Shown here in pieces: positions 10,817 through 23,596 of a DNA stretch of 64,000 bases. The DNA lies in NCBI RefSeq assembly GCF_012489685.1, contig NC_080046.1, positions 63,875,984 to 63,939,983 of the forward strand, read 5' to 3'. The notes beneath the pieces are model-generated. The model did not search any database. It saw nothing but the letters and a program-made list of their open reading frames with translations, and was not told the DNA's origin. Each line of letters opens with the position of its first letter. The first letter of the stretch is position 1. The stretch is from Lotus japonicus. Its lineage: Eukaryota; Streptophyta; Magnoliopsida; Fabales; Fabaceae. The position numbers were made by a program, and so were the translations under genes.

Positions 10817-11745
10817 TCATGTCTTGAGGTACTCTAGATAGCTAGAGCTGCATATAAATGACAATGAGTGAAGACAGACCTTGGAAGGAAGAGTCCAACT
10901 GAAGATAGTGTTTGTCCTTGACTTTTGTTTATGGTCATCGGAAAACATACTGCAATTTGTCATTAGCATTGTTCCCATGATAACAGTTGCACCAATAAAA
11001 CGTCCACCGAGTTCATCCACAATTAACCCGGTTCCATTGCATAAACTTTTTGCTTGGTTTATATTTTTCAAAAGCATGATTGGAGTACCAACTTTCAATA
11101 ATAGTTTGTGGTTAAGCATTCCTGGCATTTTAGTGCCGTTCAAAAATTCTGTGGTAAACCACTCACCTCGGATTTCAGAATCCTCATCAGATCGCAAGGC
11201 AGAGTCGGAACTCAGATATTCATGTTCTGGTGCAATTATCATGTCAAACATGTAAGTGTTTATCATTTCAACAACCTCCAATGTACGGGTCAGTATTTCT
11301 CTATCTTGAAAGAATTGCGGGTCTTTCATTTTGTGTGAAAGTTCATGATATGTATATTTAATCAATTTCATTAATGGGTCAGGAATAATTGGGATGAGCA
11401 GATCTGGCAGGATTTGAACATCATACTCTCCTGCTCTAGAATCAAGATGATCACCAATTTCAATTTTAAGAATCCAATATGCAAACTTTTTGATTTCTTT
11501 TGCTTCATCAGTCGTTTCAGTTGCGGTTAGCCGCATGTTCTTAGACAATTTCATAACTTTGCAATGCTTCCACAATTATGAAGAATTTACAGTAGTTTCC
11601 TCTAGTTATTACAGGTAGTATTTGTCTAAAATCACATCCAGGTATTACTACTTTTCCTCCAAAAGGTTTATGTACGTTCTCTTCATTTTTCAACCTCATT
11701 AAACTTCGGAGTGTAACGTCTATAGCTTCAAAACAAAAACAAAAA
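10817..11745 (-). pseudogene. Helitron PIF1-like helicase relic
   Basis: On the minus strand, 11700-11580 encodes KPFGGKVVIPGCDFRQILPV, the PIF1/Helitron helicase motif around walker-type residues. After a frame change, 11575-10817 continues with LSKNMRL, GTPIMLLKNINQ, CNGTGLIVDELG and a helicase-like tail. These are hallmarks of the helicase half of the Helitron Rep-helicase protein, which drives rolling-circle transposition. The frame break, the missing P-loop half and the degraded C-terminus show it is dead. It belongs with the Rep fragment at 12047-12310. Confidence 0.8.
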
Positions 11746-12046
11746 ATTCAACATTAGAGCTTCATCTCATATAATAAAGCTTATTTCAAGCAGAAATTTT
11801 GCTCGTAGACTTTTCTTGCTTTATATTACACGTTGAGGTCTTTGTAGCATCTAATTGAATGTAAATTTTAGAATGAGTCTGCCTCTAAGAAAGAGTAATG
11901 ATGTTATGCCACTGGAAGCAACATTAATCACAATTAGACATCTAGATCTAAGTACACGCGGATAAAGTGTTTCCGACAAAAGTCTTTCGGTTCCACCGTA
12001 GCTATATAAAAATTAGAAGCATGTTGACTTTGACAACACAGATGTG

Positions 12047-12310
12047 ACAACCCTCTCATTTCTTGCGGACTCAACTTTACCACTCATTGACGTAAAAGAA
12101 AATGCATTGTTGTATGTTCTTATTTTTTTCTTTGAAGTGTTTAGACCTAGGATCGACTTCAGTCATCAGATTAAACAATAAATCAGGTGGTCTTTGCAAG
12201 AAATGTAATTGCACTTTTCCTTTTAAGCAGTATAATGAAAACTCCGTATTTGGAGTATTTTTAGATTTCTCACTACTTTCTCCCCGTGAAAGATGTATCT
12301 TTGTAATTTG
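12047..12310 (-). pseudogene. Helitron N-terminal (Rep-side) protein relic
   Basis: The minus-strand frame includes FSLYCLKGKVQLHFLQRPPD, LLFNLMTEVDPRSKHFKEK and a following IQQCIFF. This matches the conserved segment in Helitron proteins, usually KxLPxLxxPPxxLxxLL...SKHFxENIRxYN, upstream of the Rep domain. It lies 5' of the helicase relic in the same orientation, but only about 300 bp away, where an intact element has several kilobases. A large internal deletion has therefore removed the Rep domain proper. Confidence 0.75.
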
Positions 12311-12488
12311 TATAACCAAGATAGTAGATTATATGTTACATAATAAACTTTTAAGATGAAGTTTTAATGTAGAGGTGGTGAAATTTTTAAAATTTATTTT
12401 TCTATTAACTTTTACGTAAAACTATTTTCAAGTAACTAATACGTTCTTCCCTAGGAACTTCTAAATTTGAAATTTAAGAATAAGTAAA

Positions 12489-13061
12489 GGGAAAAATGTA
12501 AACTGCTACTATGAGGTTTGGCTCCTGTGCAACTTATACCCTAACTTTTTAAAAGGTGCATATATCTCCCCAAACTTACAAAACTGTGCAAAACAACCCT
12601 TATGTTGACTTTTCTTTTAAGTTTTAATATTCTTTATCACTTTACATGTTTTCCCCCTTAGAGGCAGTGGTTTGATGGTCTCTTTTTGGTTGGTATAGGG
12701 GGTTAGTTGCACTGACCTTTCCCTCATTGGTCTTTTGGTAAGGTTGCTTTGGTGGAAAGGGTCAGGTCGTTTTCTTTTTTATGGCTAGTTGTATAGTTTG
12801 GTCTTGGGGCTTGTTTGAGCGCTTTTGTTGCGTTGGCTTTATTTGTCTGTTGTGTCCCCTCTTTTTTATGTTGGTTTGTGTTTCCTTGACTATAGTATTT
12901 TATATATCATTTTGCTCTCGGAAAAAAACTTAAAAGGAAAATCAACAGAAGGGTTAGTTTGCACATTTTAGTAAGTTTAGGGAGATAAATACACCTTTAA
13001 AAAGGTTAAGGTCTAAATCACATGGGAACCAAACCTTAGGGTCGTAATTTTCATTTTTCCC
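12489..13061. mobile_element. Non-autonomous Mutator-like element, about 135-bp TIRs
   Basis: A 573-bp element with long imperfect terminal inverted repeats (12489-12625 and 12926-13061), starting GGGAAAAATG and ending CATTTTTCCC. Flanks ATAAGTAAA (12480-12488) and ATAAATAAA (13062-13070) match at 8 of 9 positions. The centre (12660-12920) is more GT-rich, with a LINE-3'-like texture, and may be foreign sequence carried inside. No transposase. Confidence 0.8.
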
Positions 13062-13070
13062 ATAAATAAA

Positions 13071-16000
13071 TAAAGATTATATATGTATTTTTCTATTTAA
13101 CATGAAAATGTTTTAATGTATGTTCCATCCCTTGAGAGCTTTTAATCCTGTAATTTTTATTAAAACAATCTTGTAATTTAAACATGATTCAATAAACTAT
13201 ATGTATTATATATATTTACTCCTCAAACTAATATGAATTATGAAAAACCACTAAAATTATTTTAAATTTTTTTCTTATTAATTTTAACATAAAATTTTCA
13301 CATAAAATATTTCTCCCGTGAGAAATCTTTACCTTCAAATTCATGGAGAACATATTTCACTACCAAATTATTAAAGTCTATAGTCATTTTATGTATACTT
13401 TATCTAACTAAAACAATAAATAAAAAGAGACCGTTACATTTCAAAAATGGGGATAATTTTCTCCTAAAATTTAGGTAAGCGTATAAAAATTCATAAAGCA
13501 TAAAGCTGACTTCTTAAATTAAGGATTTGAGGCACATATACAAATTCATAAACCATAAATTCACTATATTTGAATCAAGCATTTTAATTGTCTCATTGTT
13601 AACATATTGACAATACAATATTCACCAAAAGCACTCATAATACAGCTTTCGATGGTGGTGGGAGACTTGGGTGAAGGGTGCACCAATTGAACCTTTTAAC
13701 AGAGCTAAGTGAACAACAAATTGTATTCGATTCAAGTAGAATCAGAAATCATGGAGGACACAAAAGTATAGTTGCAATGGTTGATTAATAAGAGTGAAGA
13801 ACGAAATACGAAAACTACTATATTATTGGTTCTTCTTCTTAATTATCTTGCCATTATACACACAATATAAAAGAAATATTAGAACTCTAAATTACTCAGG
13901 GATGAAAACACTAAGCCCAAAAGGAAAAGAATGCATTAATTAGGGATGCTTTCATATGCACATTCCGAAGTATGAATTTGTCATCCCTGAAATATGCAAG
14001 CATAGAGCGATAACAATGAGGTTGTTTTTTTTTTTTTACATAAAACTTCTAGAAATCACAAAGAAAAAAATTGAAGAGTATGTCATGATCATGACTCATT
14101 CTTGTTAGTTCCAGGCTTCAAGCTGGTGGAATTACCTCCTCAAGAGCTCAAAGTGTTTCTGCTTCAAGACTTGTTAGGAGTGATGTAGTTTTCTTTTATG
14201 CTTTAGTAATTTTTTGATGTATAAAAAAAATTGGAGTCCATAAATTGAACAAAACAAATTGGCCAGCAAATGAGAAGAGTAATCTACGATGAATAAAAAA
14301 ATAGAGAGAACAACTTGGATGAAAATAACATGCATGACCAAAATAAGAAAATCCAATAATATAGAGTAAACCTTACCATTAAATGGAGGGCTTGAACGAA
14401 GATGACATTAAATAGTACAATAGCTCATCCTTGTGTAAACATATATTTAAGAACAATATATCATAATTTCATATAAGCATAACATGAATTCGCATACAAA
14501 TAAAATTAACAGACAAGCAAATCAGAAATAGAAAACCCAAAGACAATAGAAATAGAGGATTGAAAGAAGATGGATTTAAATGTAAAGAGTTAGGATTTAT
14601 TTCTAGAAGACTGAAGACCTCTTTGGAAAATGACTAATGAAACATGCGATCTAACCTTAGGTAGAATAATTTTGTCAAGTGTCAATCCTCATATTTATGC
14701 TTGGAGGATGAGAAGCGGATACTTGAATGTTGCACGACTATAATAGCAAAGAAGGATTCTAATTATTTTCACCACCGGTGAGAACGAAAATCGAAACTCC
14801 AATTTATGAAGGGGAAACCGTGTAGCTCCAATGAGATGAGTTGTTCTAAAAATCTTAATCTAGATACATTGAATTTCCCAACAATATTTAATCATTCAGT
14901 TTCAAAAAAAAAAAATGCTCCTCCTTTGGAGATGCAAAATGATATTTTTTATTCATCCATATTTTTAAAATTTGACGTTTAAAAGTAGTTGTTTTCTAAA
15001 AACTCTCCTTTAATTCCGCAATTTTTTTTACGTAATGAAAATAACTAAAATTTGAAATAATGCTGAAAATCTTTTAGGTTGCAATATGGTTGATTCTTTA
15101 GGTTGCAATATATGGTTCCAACCAATGTGCTTGATTTTTTAATTTTGAGATTTAGATATAGATGTTTTTAACGAAATTAAAAAAAGCTCCTCCTATGAAA
15201 ATATTTTTTTGTTTTTCTATAGCATACAATCTTGAAATCATACTAACTAACGTAAATTTTAATTTTCAAAATCTAAAAGATAAAACCATGTGCTCAATTA
15301 ATTGAATCTTTTTGATTTAATCATTTAATTGTTTTCATTTCCTAATTTGTTTTTTTATATTTTTTTGTATTTATTGTGTCATTAATATGGACCAATGAAA
15401 AATCATCAATATGGACCAATTAAAAACTTACATTTGGAAAATCATTGTAACAACCAATAGGAGGAAAACATGTGGCATTTAGGTTGCAATATGACCCACT
15501 TTGGTGGATGAGCCTTATATATTATTAAGATATATTTGTCAACTTCGAGTTTCAATAGAGTTCCTCCACCTGAATCTGATGCAGCGTCTCGAGACCATAT
15601 GGATGCACGTGTGTTTTCTCTTCCTTGGTATCCCCTGTTCTTCTCACTTTTTTTTCCTTTTTTTCTACTTGTATTGAGTTGAAGTACCCCTTGTACTTCA
15701 CTTCAATATATTTCATATGGCTTATAAAAAAAACCTACATGCGAGTAATTTTTTTAGTGCTTATTGATATAACATGTGTCTAAATTCAACTCATTTTTCC
15801 TTGAAGAACTGGGTTAGAAACTCTTATATATATCATGTCAAATAATCAATTCTCACAAAAAAAAATTCGTTATTTATTTATGATAAAATGAATCGTTATT
15901 TATTGTAACAAACAGTCAAACAGTACAAATAACACTCAAAATAATGTACTTTTAAGTTTTTTTTTTTACATTAAAGTTTATTCAATAAATGTTTAATACT

Positions 16001-16104
16001 TTTAAAAATAAAAAAAAGCTTCTCTTTAAAAAGCTATAGTCATTAATACATGCCTTAACTAACACAATAAATACCATTGTTATTCGTCAAACCAATCTAA
16101 AGCT
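13071..16104. other. Long AT-rich intergenic region
   Basis: No gene could be supported over about 3 kb. A short open stretch near 14112-14165 (GFKLVELPPQELKVF...) looks coding-like but has no context. At 15000-15500, repeated GGTTGCAATAT phrases suggest a degraded repeat. At 15640-15735 lies a LINE-like 3' tail ending in a poly-A run (see separate entry). Confidence 0.4.
15550..15738 (+). mobile_element. Probable 5'-truncated LINE 3' end
   Basis: Sequence ending GTACCCCTTGTACTTC, then an AATATATTTC signal and an A-run at about 15727-15735. The same GTACCCCTTGTAC tail occurs at 31495-31673, where a target duplication proves retroposition, and inverted at about 51424-51480. The left limit here is a guess and no duplication was found. 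Confidence 0.45.
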
Positions 16105-16264
16105 TCAATTGTGGGAGTATATGAGTGGTTCCCTGATACGTTTCCCCTGTTCATCACAGTTGCTTCTGCTTTTTTTTGTTTTGTTTATTATAGTAACTTT
16201 GAGGGAACCACCACTCACCTGACACAAACAACCAAACCAACCCTCATTTTCATTTTTCACCGCC

Positions 16265-19058
16265 ATGAAGTTTGAAGAAATCGAGCTTTTCAGATGCAAG
16301 CACGCTGTTCCCAGAACGGTTTACCTCTTACCAGTCACCGTGCTCCTCGCCGTGGTCCTCCTCACTCTGCTCAGAAACTGGAACCAATATTCATCTTCTG
16401 CAACCACTTTGGGAGCAACTGAAACAACAGAATATTGCAACCTTTTTTCTGGAGAATGGGTTCCTTACCCCAAAGATCCTTACTATGATAACAAGACATG
16501 TTCCTTCATATCGGAGAAGCAGAACTGCTTCATGCATGGAAGACCTGACAGAGATTTTCTCCATTGGAGATGGAAACCTGATGAGTGTGAGCTTCCTCTG
16601 TTTGATGCAACCCTGTTCTTGAAGCTTGTTCAGGGGAAATCCATGGTTTTTGTTGGTGACTCTGTTGGGAGAAATCAGATGGAATCATTGCTCTGCCTCT
16701 TGAGTTCTGTAAGTAATTTCATCCATAATCCATTGATTCCATTCCTTATTGCTTTGATTTTTTGGAATTGAAATTGAAATCTCTGTACCATAAACCTATC
16801 CCCAATCTCAGTTTGGGTCTGACATATTTTGTTTTCTGCATCACGATGATTATTCAATGAACAATTAATGTATATTTAATGGGTAATAATGACCTCTTTA
16901 TTTGTTGGGAATTGAATTGTTTAGTTGATTAGTACTAGTACATTATATTTTTATTGAAAGAATAAAACAACAAGGAGATGATTCAATTCAATGTTAGTAG
17001 CTGAAAAGCAGTGGCCCCAGTGACCATTATCATTGACCTTTTCAAATTCACGTGATCAATAGGTAAAAAAACCCAGGACCTACCTTTCACAGTAACTATC
17101 TTTTGTTTTTAGTCCGGCAACCCATTGATAGTGTGTATACTGTATAGTGATACTAACGTTATGTGGGATGTACCAAAAAAACTAACGTTTTGTGGGCTGA
17201 CAATTTGTTGTGCAAGTGCAACTATTTAACTTCATTACAAGCCCAGTTGAGTCCACATTATTTATCAAACATAATTTGGACATGCTGCTTGTATCAACTA
17301 TCAAGTGACATTAGGATAGCCTAGTAACTACTTTTATTAATTTAAGAGAATTAGGTAAAAGTGACCTATATATAGGAATATATGTATTAAGTGTAGCATT
17401 AACTGCTCAAAAAGTATTAACATTCTCATTTCAACATTCTTTCATTGTACCATTAGTAATATGAGGAGTTTGGCAACATTCTCTTTAACACGGTCATTTC
17501 AACATTCTTTCATAGATTAACTGAAATTCTTGTAGGTTCCACTAAATTAGAAGTGTGACACATATTTTTAGAGGATGCTAAATGAATTTTAACTAATTTT
17601 GAAGAGAGTTTTGAAAAGATAGTGTTAAGAGAATGTTGCTTGCATTTTTGTTAATATTTTAGATGCTCTTGTCTGATTTTGTAAGATGAATACAACTTAT
17701 AGTTTGTTTGGTTTGAGAAATTTTTTGGATGATTTCGGGAGGCAAATGGTCCCCATGTTGAGTTAGAGTTTCCTTTTGAAATGCTGCATTGGTTGGACTC
17801 CTTGTTTGGAGAATGTCATAGACTGTTGCATCTTGATGGTTTGAAGGCTGCATCCTCTCCTACTGGCCCCAATTTGTAACAAAAAAATAATTGATCTTAT
17901 TTTTAAATACAAATCATCATTTTAAAAATTAGAGCTAAAATGAAAGTAAGGCTATATTGTTTTAAAAATTAGAAGAAGAAATGAAAATATGTCAAAACCA
18001 ATAGAATATATATAACCTGAAAGAGTTTGTCTACCGGAGCATAACAAGATCTTGTATGTGGCAGGTTCGAACCCCCCCCCCCCGTTAATCCTCTTCTTTC
18101 GGCAGTGCAGCTTTCCCTTAAATTAGTGGTCTTAAAGTAATGTGGTTCATTCTCATTTTAGGCCTAATTATTTAGAACTTTAGAATGTCTCTTCTCCTTG
18201 ACAGCCCCAACTTGTTTCTTGATACAACAATGAACTGTCCTATATTTACATTTAATTTGCTGCACTGCATATATACTCTTTCAGGTTGCTCGTCCTGAGG
18301 ACATCACAGGCAGATACAGATCCAAAACCGACATATATTTCAAGTGGTGGTTCTACTCCGATTACAACTTCACACTCACATTACTATGGTCCCCATTTCT
18401 TGTCAAATCCACAAAAACATATGTCAACGACAGCTCTTTCTACACCTCTGAGAAACTCTATCTAGACGAGCCGGATGAAGCTTGGACCACTGAAATCGCG
18501 AAATACGACTTCGTGATTATCTCAGGTGGCCAATGGTTCTTCCGGCCACTGACATTCTACGAAAATGGCCAAGTCGTGGGGTGTCAAAAATGCAACAACT
18601 CCACAGAGCTCAACTACTACGGTTACCAGCACGCATACAGAACCGCACTGAGAACAATTGCGAATCTCAAAGGTTTCAAGGGGTTGGCGTTTCTTGTGAC
18701 GCACTCTCCGAACCATTTTGAGAGTGGACATTGGAATACAGGTGGGAGCTGTAACAGGACACGGCCTTATACAAAAGAAGAGAAAGCTCAGGTTCATCCT
18801 TATGGCCTTGAGACTCTGCATCAGATTCAGGTGGAGGAGTTCGCGACGGCGGAAGAGGAAGCGAGGGAGAAGGGGTTGCGATTTGAGTTGATCGATTTAA
18901 CGGAGGTGATGGTGATGAGGCCTGATGGGCATCCTGATAAATATGGGCACGCGATTGATAAAGATGTGAGCGTTAGGGACTGCGTTCACTGGTGTATGCC
19001 TGGGCCTGTTGATACTTTGAATGAGATTTTGCTCTATATGATCAGAACGGGAAGGTGA
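16265..19058 (+). CDS. TBL/PMR5-type polysaccharide O-acetyltransferase (2 exons)
   Basis: Two coding exons, 16265-16708 and 18285-19058, joined in phase by canonical GT (16709) and AG (18284); the product is 405 residues. TRICHOME BIREFRINGENCE-LIKE proteins are type II Golgi membrane enzymes that O-acetylate wall polysaccharides such as xylan, mannan or xyloglucan. Visible here: a short cytosolic N-terminus, one membrane anchor at about residues 19-36, the TBL domain from YCNLFSGEWVPYP (57 on), the catalytic GDS at 131-133, and the DxxH motif DCVHW at 380-384. The HWxxxGSCNR-type segment and the PDGHPDKYG loop are also present. Length fits the family. The TBL19-27 subgroup is plausible, but substrate cannot be inferred. 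The 1.6-kb intron carries a MITE. Confidence 0.93.
16709..18284 (+). other. TBL intron with mobile-element content
   Basis: Single phase-0 intron of 1,576 bp with GTAAGT donor and TTTCAG acceptor. It contains the TIR element at 17473-17639 and a run of about 12 C residues near 18069-18082. The text GGTTCGAACCCC at the poly-C resembles a tRNA B box, but no tRNA fold surrounds it. Confidence 0.85.
17473..17639. mobile_element. Small TIR MITE inside the TBL intron
   Basis: A 167-bp segment bounded by inverted ends GCAACATTCTCTTTAACAC and GTGTTAAGAGAATGTTGC (one mismatch/indel). TTG flanks both sides, compatible with a 3-bp target duplication of the PIF/Harbinger type. Non-coding. Confidence 0.6.
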
Positions 19059-21130
19059 TGACTGATGATAGATCTTCTGATTTTGATTTGGAATTGTATA
19101 ATGGTGATTGAAAATTTGAAACTTTTTTTTATGAACTTATAGAGTTATTGAACTTGAAATACAGTTTATTTAAGGTCTATTATATAGTAGGCAAGTTAGA
19201 ATTATCATGTAATTGAGTTATAAATTGTTTTTAATTTGAAAATTGGAGACAAGCTTTTACTTCATAAGAAAAATAGGGGATGAGTTTGAAGCAAGTTTGG
19301 TGTTCCTTTGTCCACATCATAAAAAACTAAAAAAAGAGTAATGAGTTTGAGCTGGGAATTAATAACATAAAGATTCCTTTAGCAAAGAAATGGCATAACA
19401 AAATATTAAAATTAAGTGCTTCGTACTAAAAGGGATCCAGATCTACACCCCAAAATTTAATTTGGAGGTAAAGGAAGCAAAATATCCATTGGAACCTGGA
19501 AAGTTGTCTTTGAAACGAAAAGTAATATCAAATGCAACTAATTAAGAGCATGCAGCTTTGACAATTAATATACTGAAACTCAATTTTCCTCTTTTAGGTT
19601 AAACAGATAAGCTGATACTCAGAGTGGGCACTTCCTTTTGGACCTTATCGCATATATACATTTGGCTATATTTACTAAAGAGAATATATATTGCATCATG
19701 GCACTAAGCCATTGACATCACAAAGCAAACTTAATACACTATACATGCCTTTAATCTTGTTCTTGTATTATTTTAGGGAAATTAATCAGAAAGATAAAAA
19801 AAATACTTTTTTATGGTCAGGCATATATACTTACACTTTTGACAATGTGGTATCGAATCTGGATGGAGGAGGCACCGGCCGAGTTCATTCTCTTATTGGC
19901 GCTGATGTATTGGCTTCTACGCTTATGTTTCTTGATTAATTTTTTTTAATGGAATAAAATAGAAGAATTTTTTTTTATTGTAGAATAGAAGAATTTCACT
20001 AGAACAAGCTACTTTAATTTATTTCATACATATAAATATTAATTTTAATTGAGTAAGTACATGCATTCCCTTTCCACTAACTTTTGACACTTTGCAAGCG
20101 ACCTATCTGGATTGGGCCCATGTTGTGGACAATTTTGCACTGCGTGACGATGACGTAGACTAAGTCTGTGATGGGCACAAAAATGAAAACAAATTCATAT
20201 CTATAAGTTTTCAACTGAATAGTTCCCTCAATCGCTTTCCACTTTTCTCATTTCCGATCCATATTTTCCTTGGTTTTGACAAGGCACTTTATGCTCCACC
20301 TACATCTGGTTTTTGGCGTGTCCCATATCCCACATGTATTTTATGCTATGGTTTATGATTGCAGTAACTAATAAGCACTTTTCGCTTACAGATCATTTGG
20401 TTATAAGTAAGTGATACATGTTTAATTATTTTCTCATTCGAGTTGTATATATGATAAAAAAATCACTAGGAAAACTAACATTGTACATTGAGGGCTCAAA
20501 TAGAGTTACATCTCATGTAATTATGAGAAGAGAGACACCTGCATCGGATATGGGGCAGGGAGTATCATCTGCTCTCATCCACATATCTCTTCCTTTTCCG
20601 TTTCATCGATCCTTAGGATAAGATAACGCAACATCAAATTTAACATCAATATAATGAACTTTAAATATTATTATATAAAATTTATCACATAATATATACA
20701 GTCTACAAAATAAGAAATTTAAAATGTAAAGTTCAATATTCAACTGATAAAAAATGTGAAATTTAACATTGAAAATATTCTATAGAATTCAACTAATCCA
20801 AACGTGAAGTCTTCATTATAACAATTCAATATTTGTAAAAATATTATCATATTTGTCACTTATATATACTTAACAGAGACTCTACAGGCATGAATGATGA
20901 TCTCATCATCAGCACCTAAATCTTTATCCAAGAATTATCGCTCATCATGCTCACATAATATTTTTTCCCTAAGGTCGAAGTCTCAAACAAGACATAATCA
21001 CCGGATAGATGATCTTCATTTTCTTGCGGAAGTTGTCATGCATATATAAATACTTATTTTAGGTAAAAAAACAACTTAACTTTATCACCCTAGGTAATGC
21101 ATATATTTTTTTTTAAAGAAAGGTAATGCA
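19059..21130. other. Intergenic between TBL and Dof genes
   Basis: Includes the TBL 3' UTR and the Dof upstream region. At about 19857-19960, GGAGGAGGCACCGGC...TTCTTGATTAAT followed by T/A runs resembles a LINE 3' tail; a similar sequence is at about 25836-25922. No gene supported. Confidence 0.4.
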
Positions 21131-21140
21131 TATATATAAA
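21131..21140 (+). promoter_or_regulatory. TATA box of the Dof gene
   Basis: TATATATAAA lies about 90 bp upstream of the chosen ATG (21225) and is followed by a CT-repeat leader (21201-21220). This supports the downstream ATG rather than the in-frame ATG at 21126, which would start before the TATA box. Confidence 0.55.
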
Positions 21141-21224
21141 CCCACTTGTATAGTATTTCCTCCTAAACGCCAACCAAAACCTTCCTTATTAAGAATAATC
21201 CTTCTCTCTCTCTCTCTCTTAGAA

Positions 21225-21752
21225 ATGGCCGAAGTGGAAAGAAGCCAAGAGAGTGAGGGGATTAAGCTGTTTGGTGCAATGATTACTTTGCATGATAGGA
21301 AAGTAATTAACGAGGGAGAAAAAGGAAGCGAAGAAGATGAAGATGAGACGGTGGAGAAGAAGTCAGAGAAGATGATAGAGTGTCCAAGATGCAATAGCAC
21401 GGAGACCAAATTCTGTTACTTCAACAACTACAACGTTAATCAGCCAAGGCATTTCTGCAAGAGCTGCAAGAGGTACTGGACCGCTGGTGGGGCCCTTCGA
21501 AACGTTCCGGTTGGAGCTGGCCGGCGGAAGGCCAAGTCGCCGCCGCCATGCCATGGAGCCGATGGACTCATGGAGGGTAATTCCGATGATGACCAGTTTG
21601 GGTTGGTTTTGGATAAATGGCACGTTGCCAAGGCGTCTCAGAGTGATTTCCGGCATGCTTTTCCGGCCAAGCGGCGGAGGACAAACCCAGGTGAGGATCC
21701 TTTTTTCAATGATTCTCATACCACTAGCTCCTTCCATATATCTAAGATCTGA
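21225..21752 (+). CDS. Dof zinc-finger transcription factor (DOF1.5/COG1-like)
   Basis: A 175-residue plant-specific Dof protein that should bind AAAG-core promoter sites. The single C2C2 finger is at 53-81 (C53-x2-C56-x21-C78-x2-C81), within [18 protein letters not shown]...[15 protein letters not shown]. An N-terminal GIKLFG motif (12-17) and the short total length place it near Arabidopsis DOF1.5/COG1 and the CDF-type group. The basic AKRRR near 148-152 may assist nuclear import. The start is set by the TATA box and CT-rich leader. Oddity: a consensus donor (CCCAG|GTGAGG) at 21691 and acceptor (TTTCTACAG) at 22385 would replace the last 20 residues with 12 different ones ending at TGA 22421-22423, giving 167 residues. 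The unspliced form is annotated, but the C-terminus is uncertain. Confidence 0.88.
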   Translation: MAEVERSQESEGIKLFGAMITLHDRKVINEGEKGSEEDEDETVEKKSEKMIECPRCNSTETKFCYFNNYNVNQPRHFCKSCKRYWTAGGALRNVPVGAGRRKAKSPPPCHGADGLMEGNSDDDQFGLVLDKWHVAKASQSDFRHAFPAKRRRTNPGEDPFFNDSHTTSSFHISKI

Positions 21753-23387
21753 ATCACTTATTCTATATCCATCTTTCTAGAAAATCTTGAATCTTAATTA
21801 AACCACTAGCTCCAACTCTATGTGCGAACCATAAGGATTTTTAGACCACTTGATATAAAATCAATTAGATTAGCTTTCTCATCTCGATCATAATCCATCT
21901 TTAATTTTATTTTTTTAGACCATAGTTTTTCTTACATTTTTCTGTTTTGCTTTATGCCAGATTTGAATCCAAGATTTGTTCGTATTTACTATTTAGAAAT
22001 ATTTCAATCCAACAAGTCACTAGGGTACCACCTAAATCTTATTTTCACTAATTAATTAGTTGTTCTTTCTATTACTTTTATATTTCTACCATATCACCTA
22101 CACCCTCATCACATCTCTCACTTTTTTTTATCTTTAGCCTGAGATACTTTTCTAACTTAACAGACTAGCTTGTCTAAAAATATTCAGGAGAAATAGCAAA
22201 TTTTGTCTAAGTTACACTTAAAATAAGAACAAGTAGCAACTAAAACTATTAATTGCGCGCGTGCTGAACAATCAATTATTGGAATTTTATTCCTGGAATT
22301 GAGTTTGGCATGGTGTTAAAAATACCTCAACTAAAATAATATATATATATATATATATATATATTAATTTTGTTTGTTTCTACAGCTCAACGTACGTCAA
22401 GATCAATGAACCCCTTATTATGATGAGAAAGCTTCAACAGCAACAGAATAAAACATACCTGATCGATGTATAAAGATGTTAATTTTTTATAGGCGATGTA
22501 TAAAGATGTGAATACCCAAAAAAAAATGGCGCAGCAAAGCAACTTATGATGTTCAATTCAACTATGAGGAGACGTGACAATTTTGCTTATTTCTTGGCTT
22601 CTACAGCTTTTAAGGGCATATGACTGAATTGCCCATAATTTATTCAAATTCAAGTGAATTACTCATTAGCTGTGATGACATGATTGTGCACATATATGAA
22701 AGCCATACCAATTGATTTAGGGATATAGATGAAATGGTCAATGCACAAAGAGAGGTAAGATATTGTAAAAGTACACTTCCAAAACTAAAGACTCGATGAT
22801 TAGTGCAGCAAATTGTAATTTAAGCGTTTAATTCTTATTCCCTTTCTCTTTCATTTGCTTTAACAAATTTTGGCTACAAGTTTGAGATTAATGTGAACAG
22901 ATTATAATCTCAATTGATGAAAGTTCGTTCAGACTGAATCTTAAAATAAGTTTTACAATTCATTTCAATTGAAGAGTACCTAAATGTATTCAATTATTCA
23001 AACATAATTTAATAAGAATTTTTTATTTTTTAGACAAGACCGTGTGGCTCATGCGGCCGGCAAATAATTTAATTCTTTATACCAAATCAACATTAAATAA
23101 TTTTGTACTGAGTGGAAGAATAACGGAGATTCCAATTTTATACCATGCTCTAAAAATGATAGAGTAGTGGTTGGATTTTTTAATAAGAAAATAGCATTTA
23201 AAAAAAAAAACATACTTATATATCGATTTCTTATATTTAATTATATTTTACATTGCGTTTAGTTCCTTTTGGTTTGTTCTTACCTACTTACGAAAGAAGC
23301 ATATTCTTACTTTAATTATACTTATTCAATTCAATAACGTGTATATGATTTGAGCATGAGGAGATATCAATGTATTTTATGATCTAG
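21753..23387. other. Dof 3' flank and intergenic DNA
   Basis: May contain a second Dof exon (22386-22423) if the intron described for the Dof gene is used. Includes an AT microsatellite at about 22341-22366. No other gene seen. Confidence 0.45.
22341..22366. repeat. (AT)n microsatellite
   Basis: About 13 uninterrupted AT dinucleotides, lying just upstream of the candidate acceptor at 22385. Confidence 0.9.
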
Positions 23388-23596
23388 AGACGTCTTATAT
23401 GAGAATGATGAGAATAAATTGTGACGGTTAAATATAACAATAAATAGTTACGATTAAAAGATAATAAATGATCATATTATCACTTAAAAATGTCGTGTGA
23501 CTTTTTAATTCATTATTTAATGTTTTTATCATGAACATATTTATTGTTAGATCTAACGGTAACGATTTATACTCATCATTCTCATATAGGAAGTCT
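23388..23596. mobile_element. TIR MITE, unclassified
   Basis: About 209 bp with inverted ends: AGACGTCTTATATGAG at the left pairs with CTCATATAGGAAGTCT at the right, extending inward through AATGATGAG/CTCATCATT and AACAATAAAT/ATTTATTGTT. No target duplication was recognised, so the superfamily is open. Confidence 0.65.

Noticed and set aside
14112..14165. Coding-like ending GFKLVELPPQELKVF...
   Set aside because: Only about 18 codons before a stop, no upstream exon; recorded in the intergenic note but not called as a gene.
18050..18085. Possible tRNA 3' half or SINE B box (GGTTCGAACC) before a poly-C run
   Set aside because: No anticodon arm or A box upstream; lies within the TBL intron.
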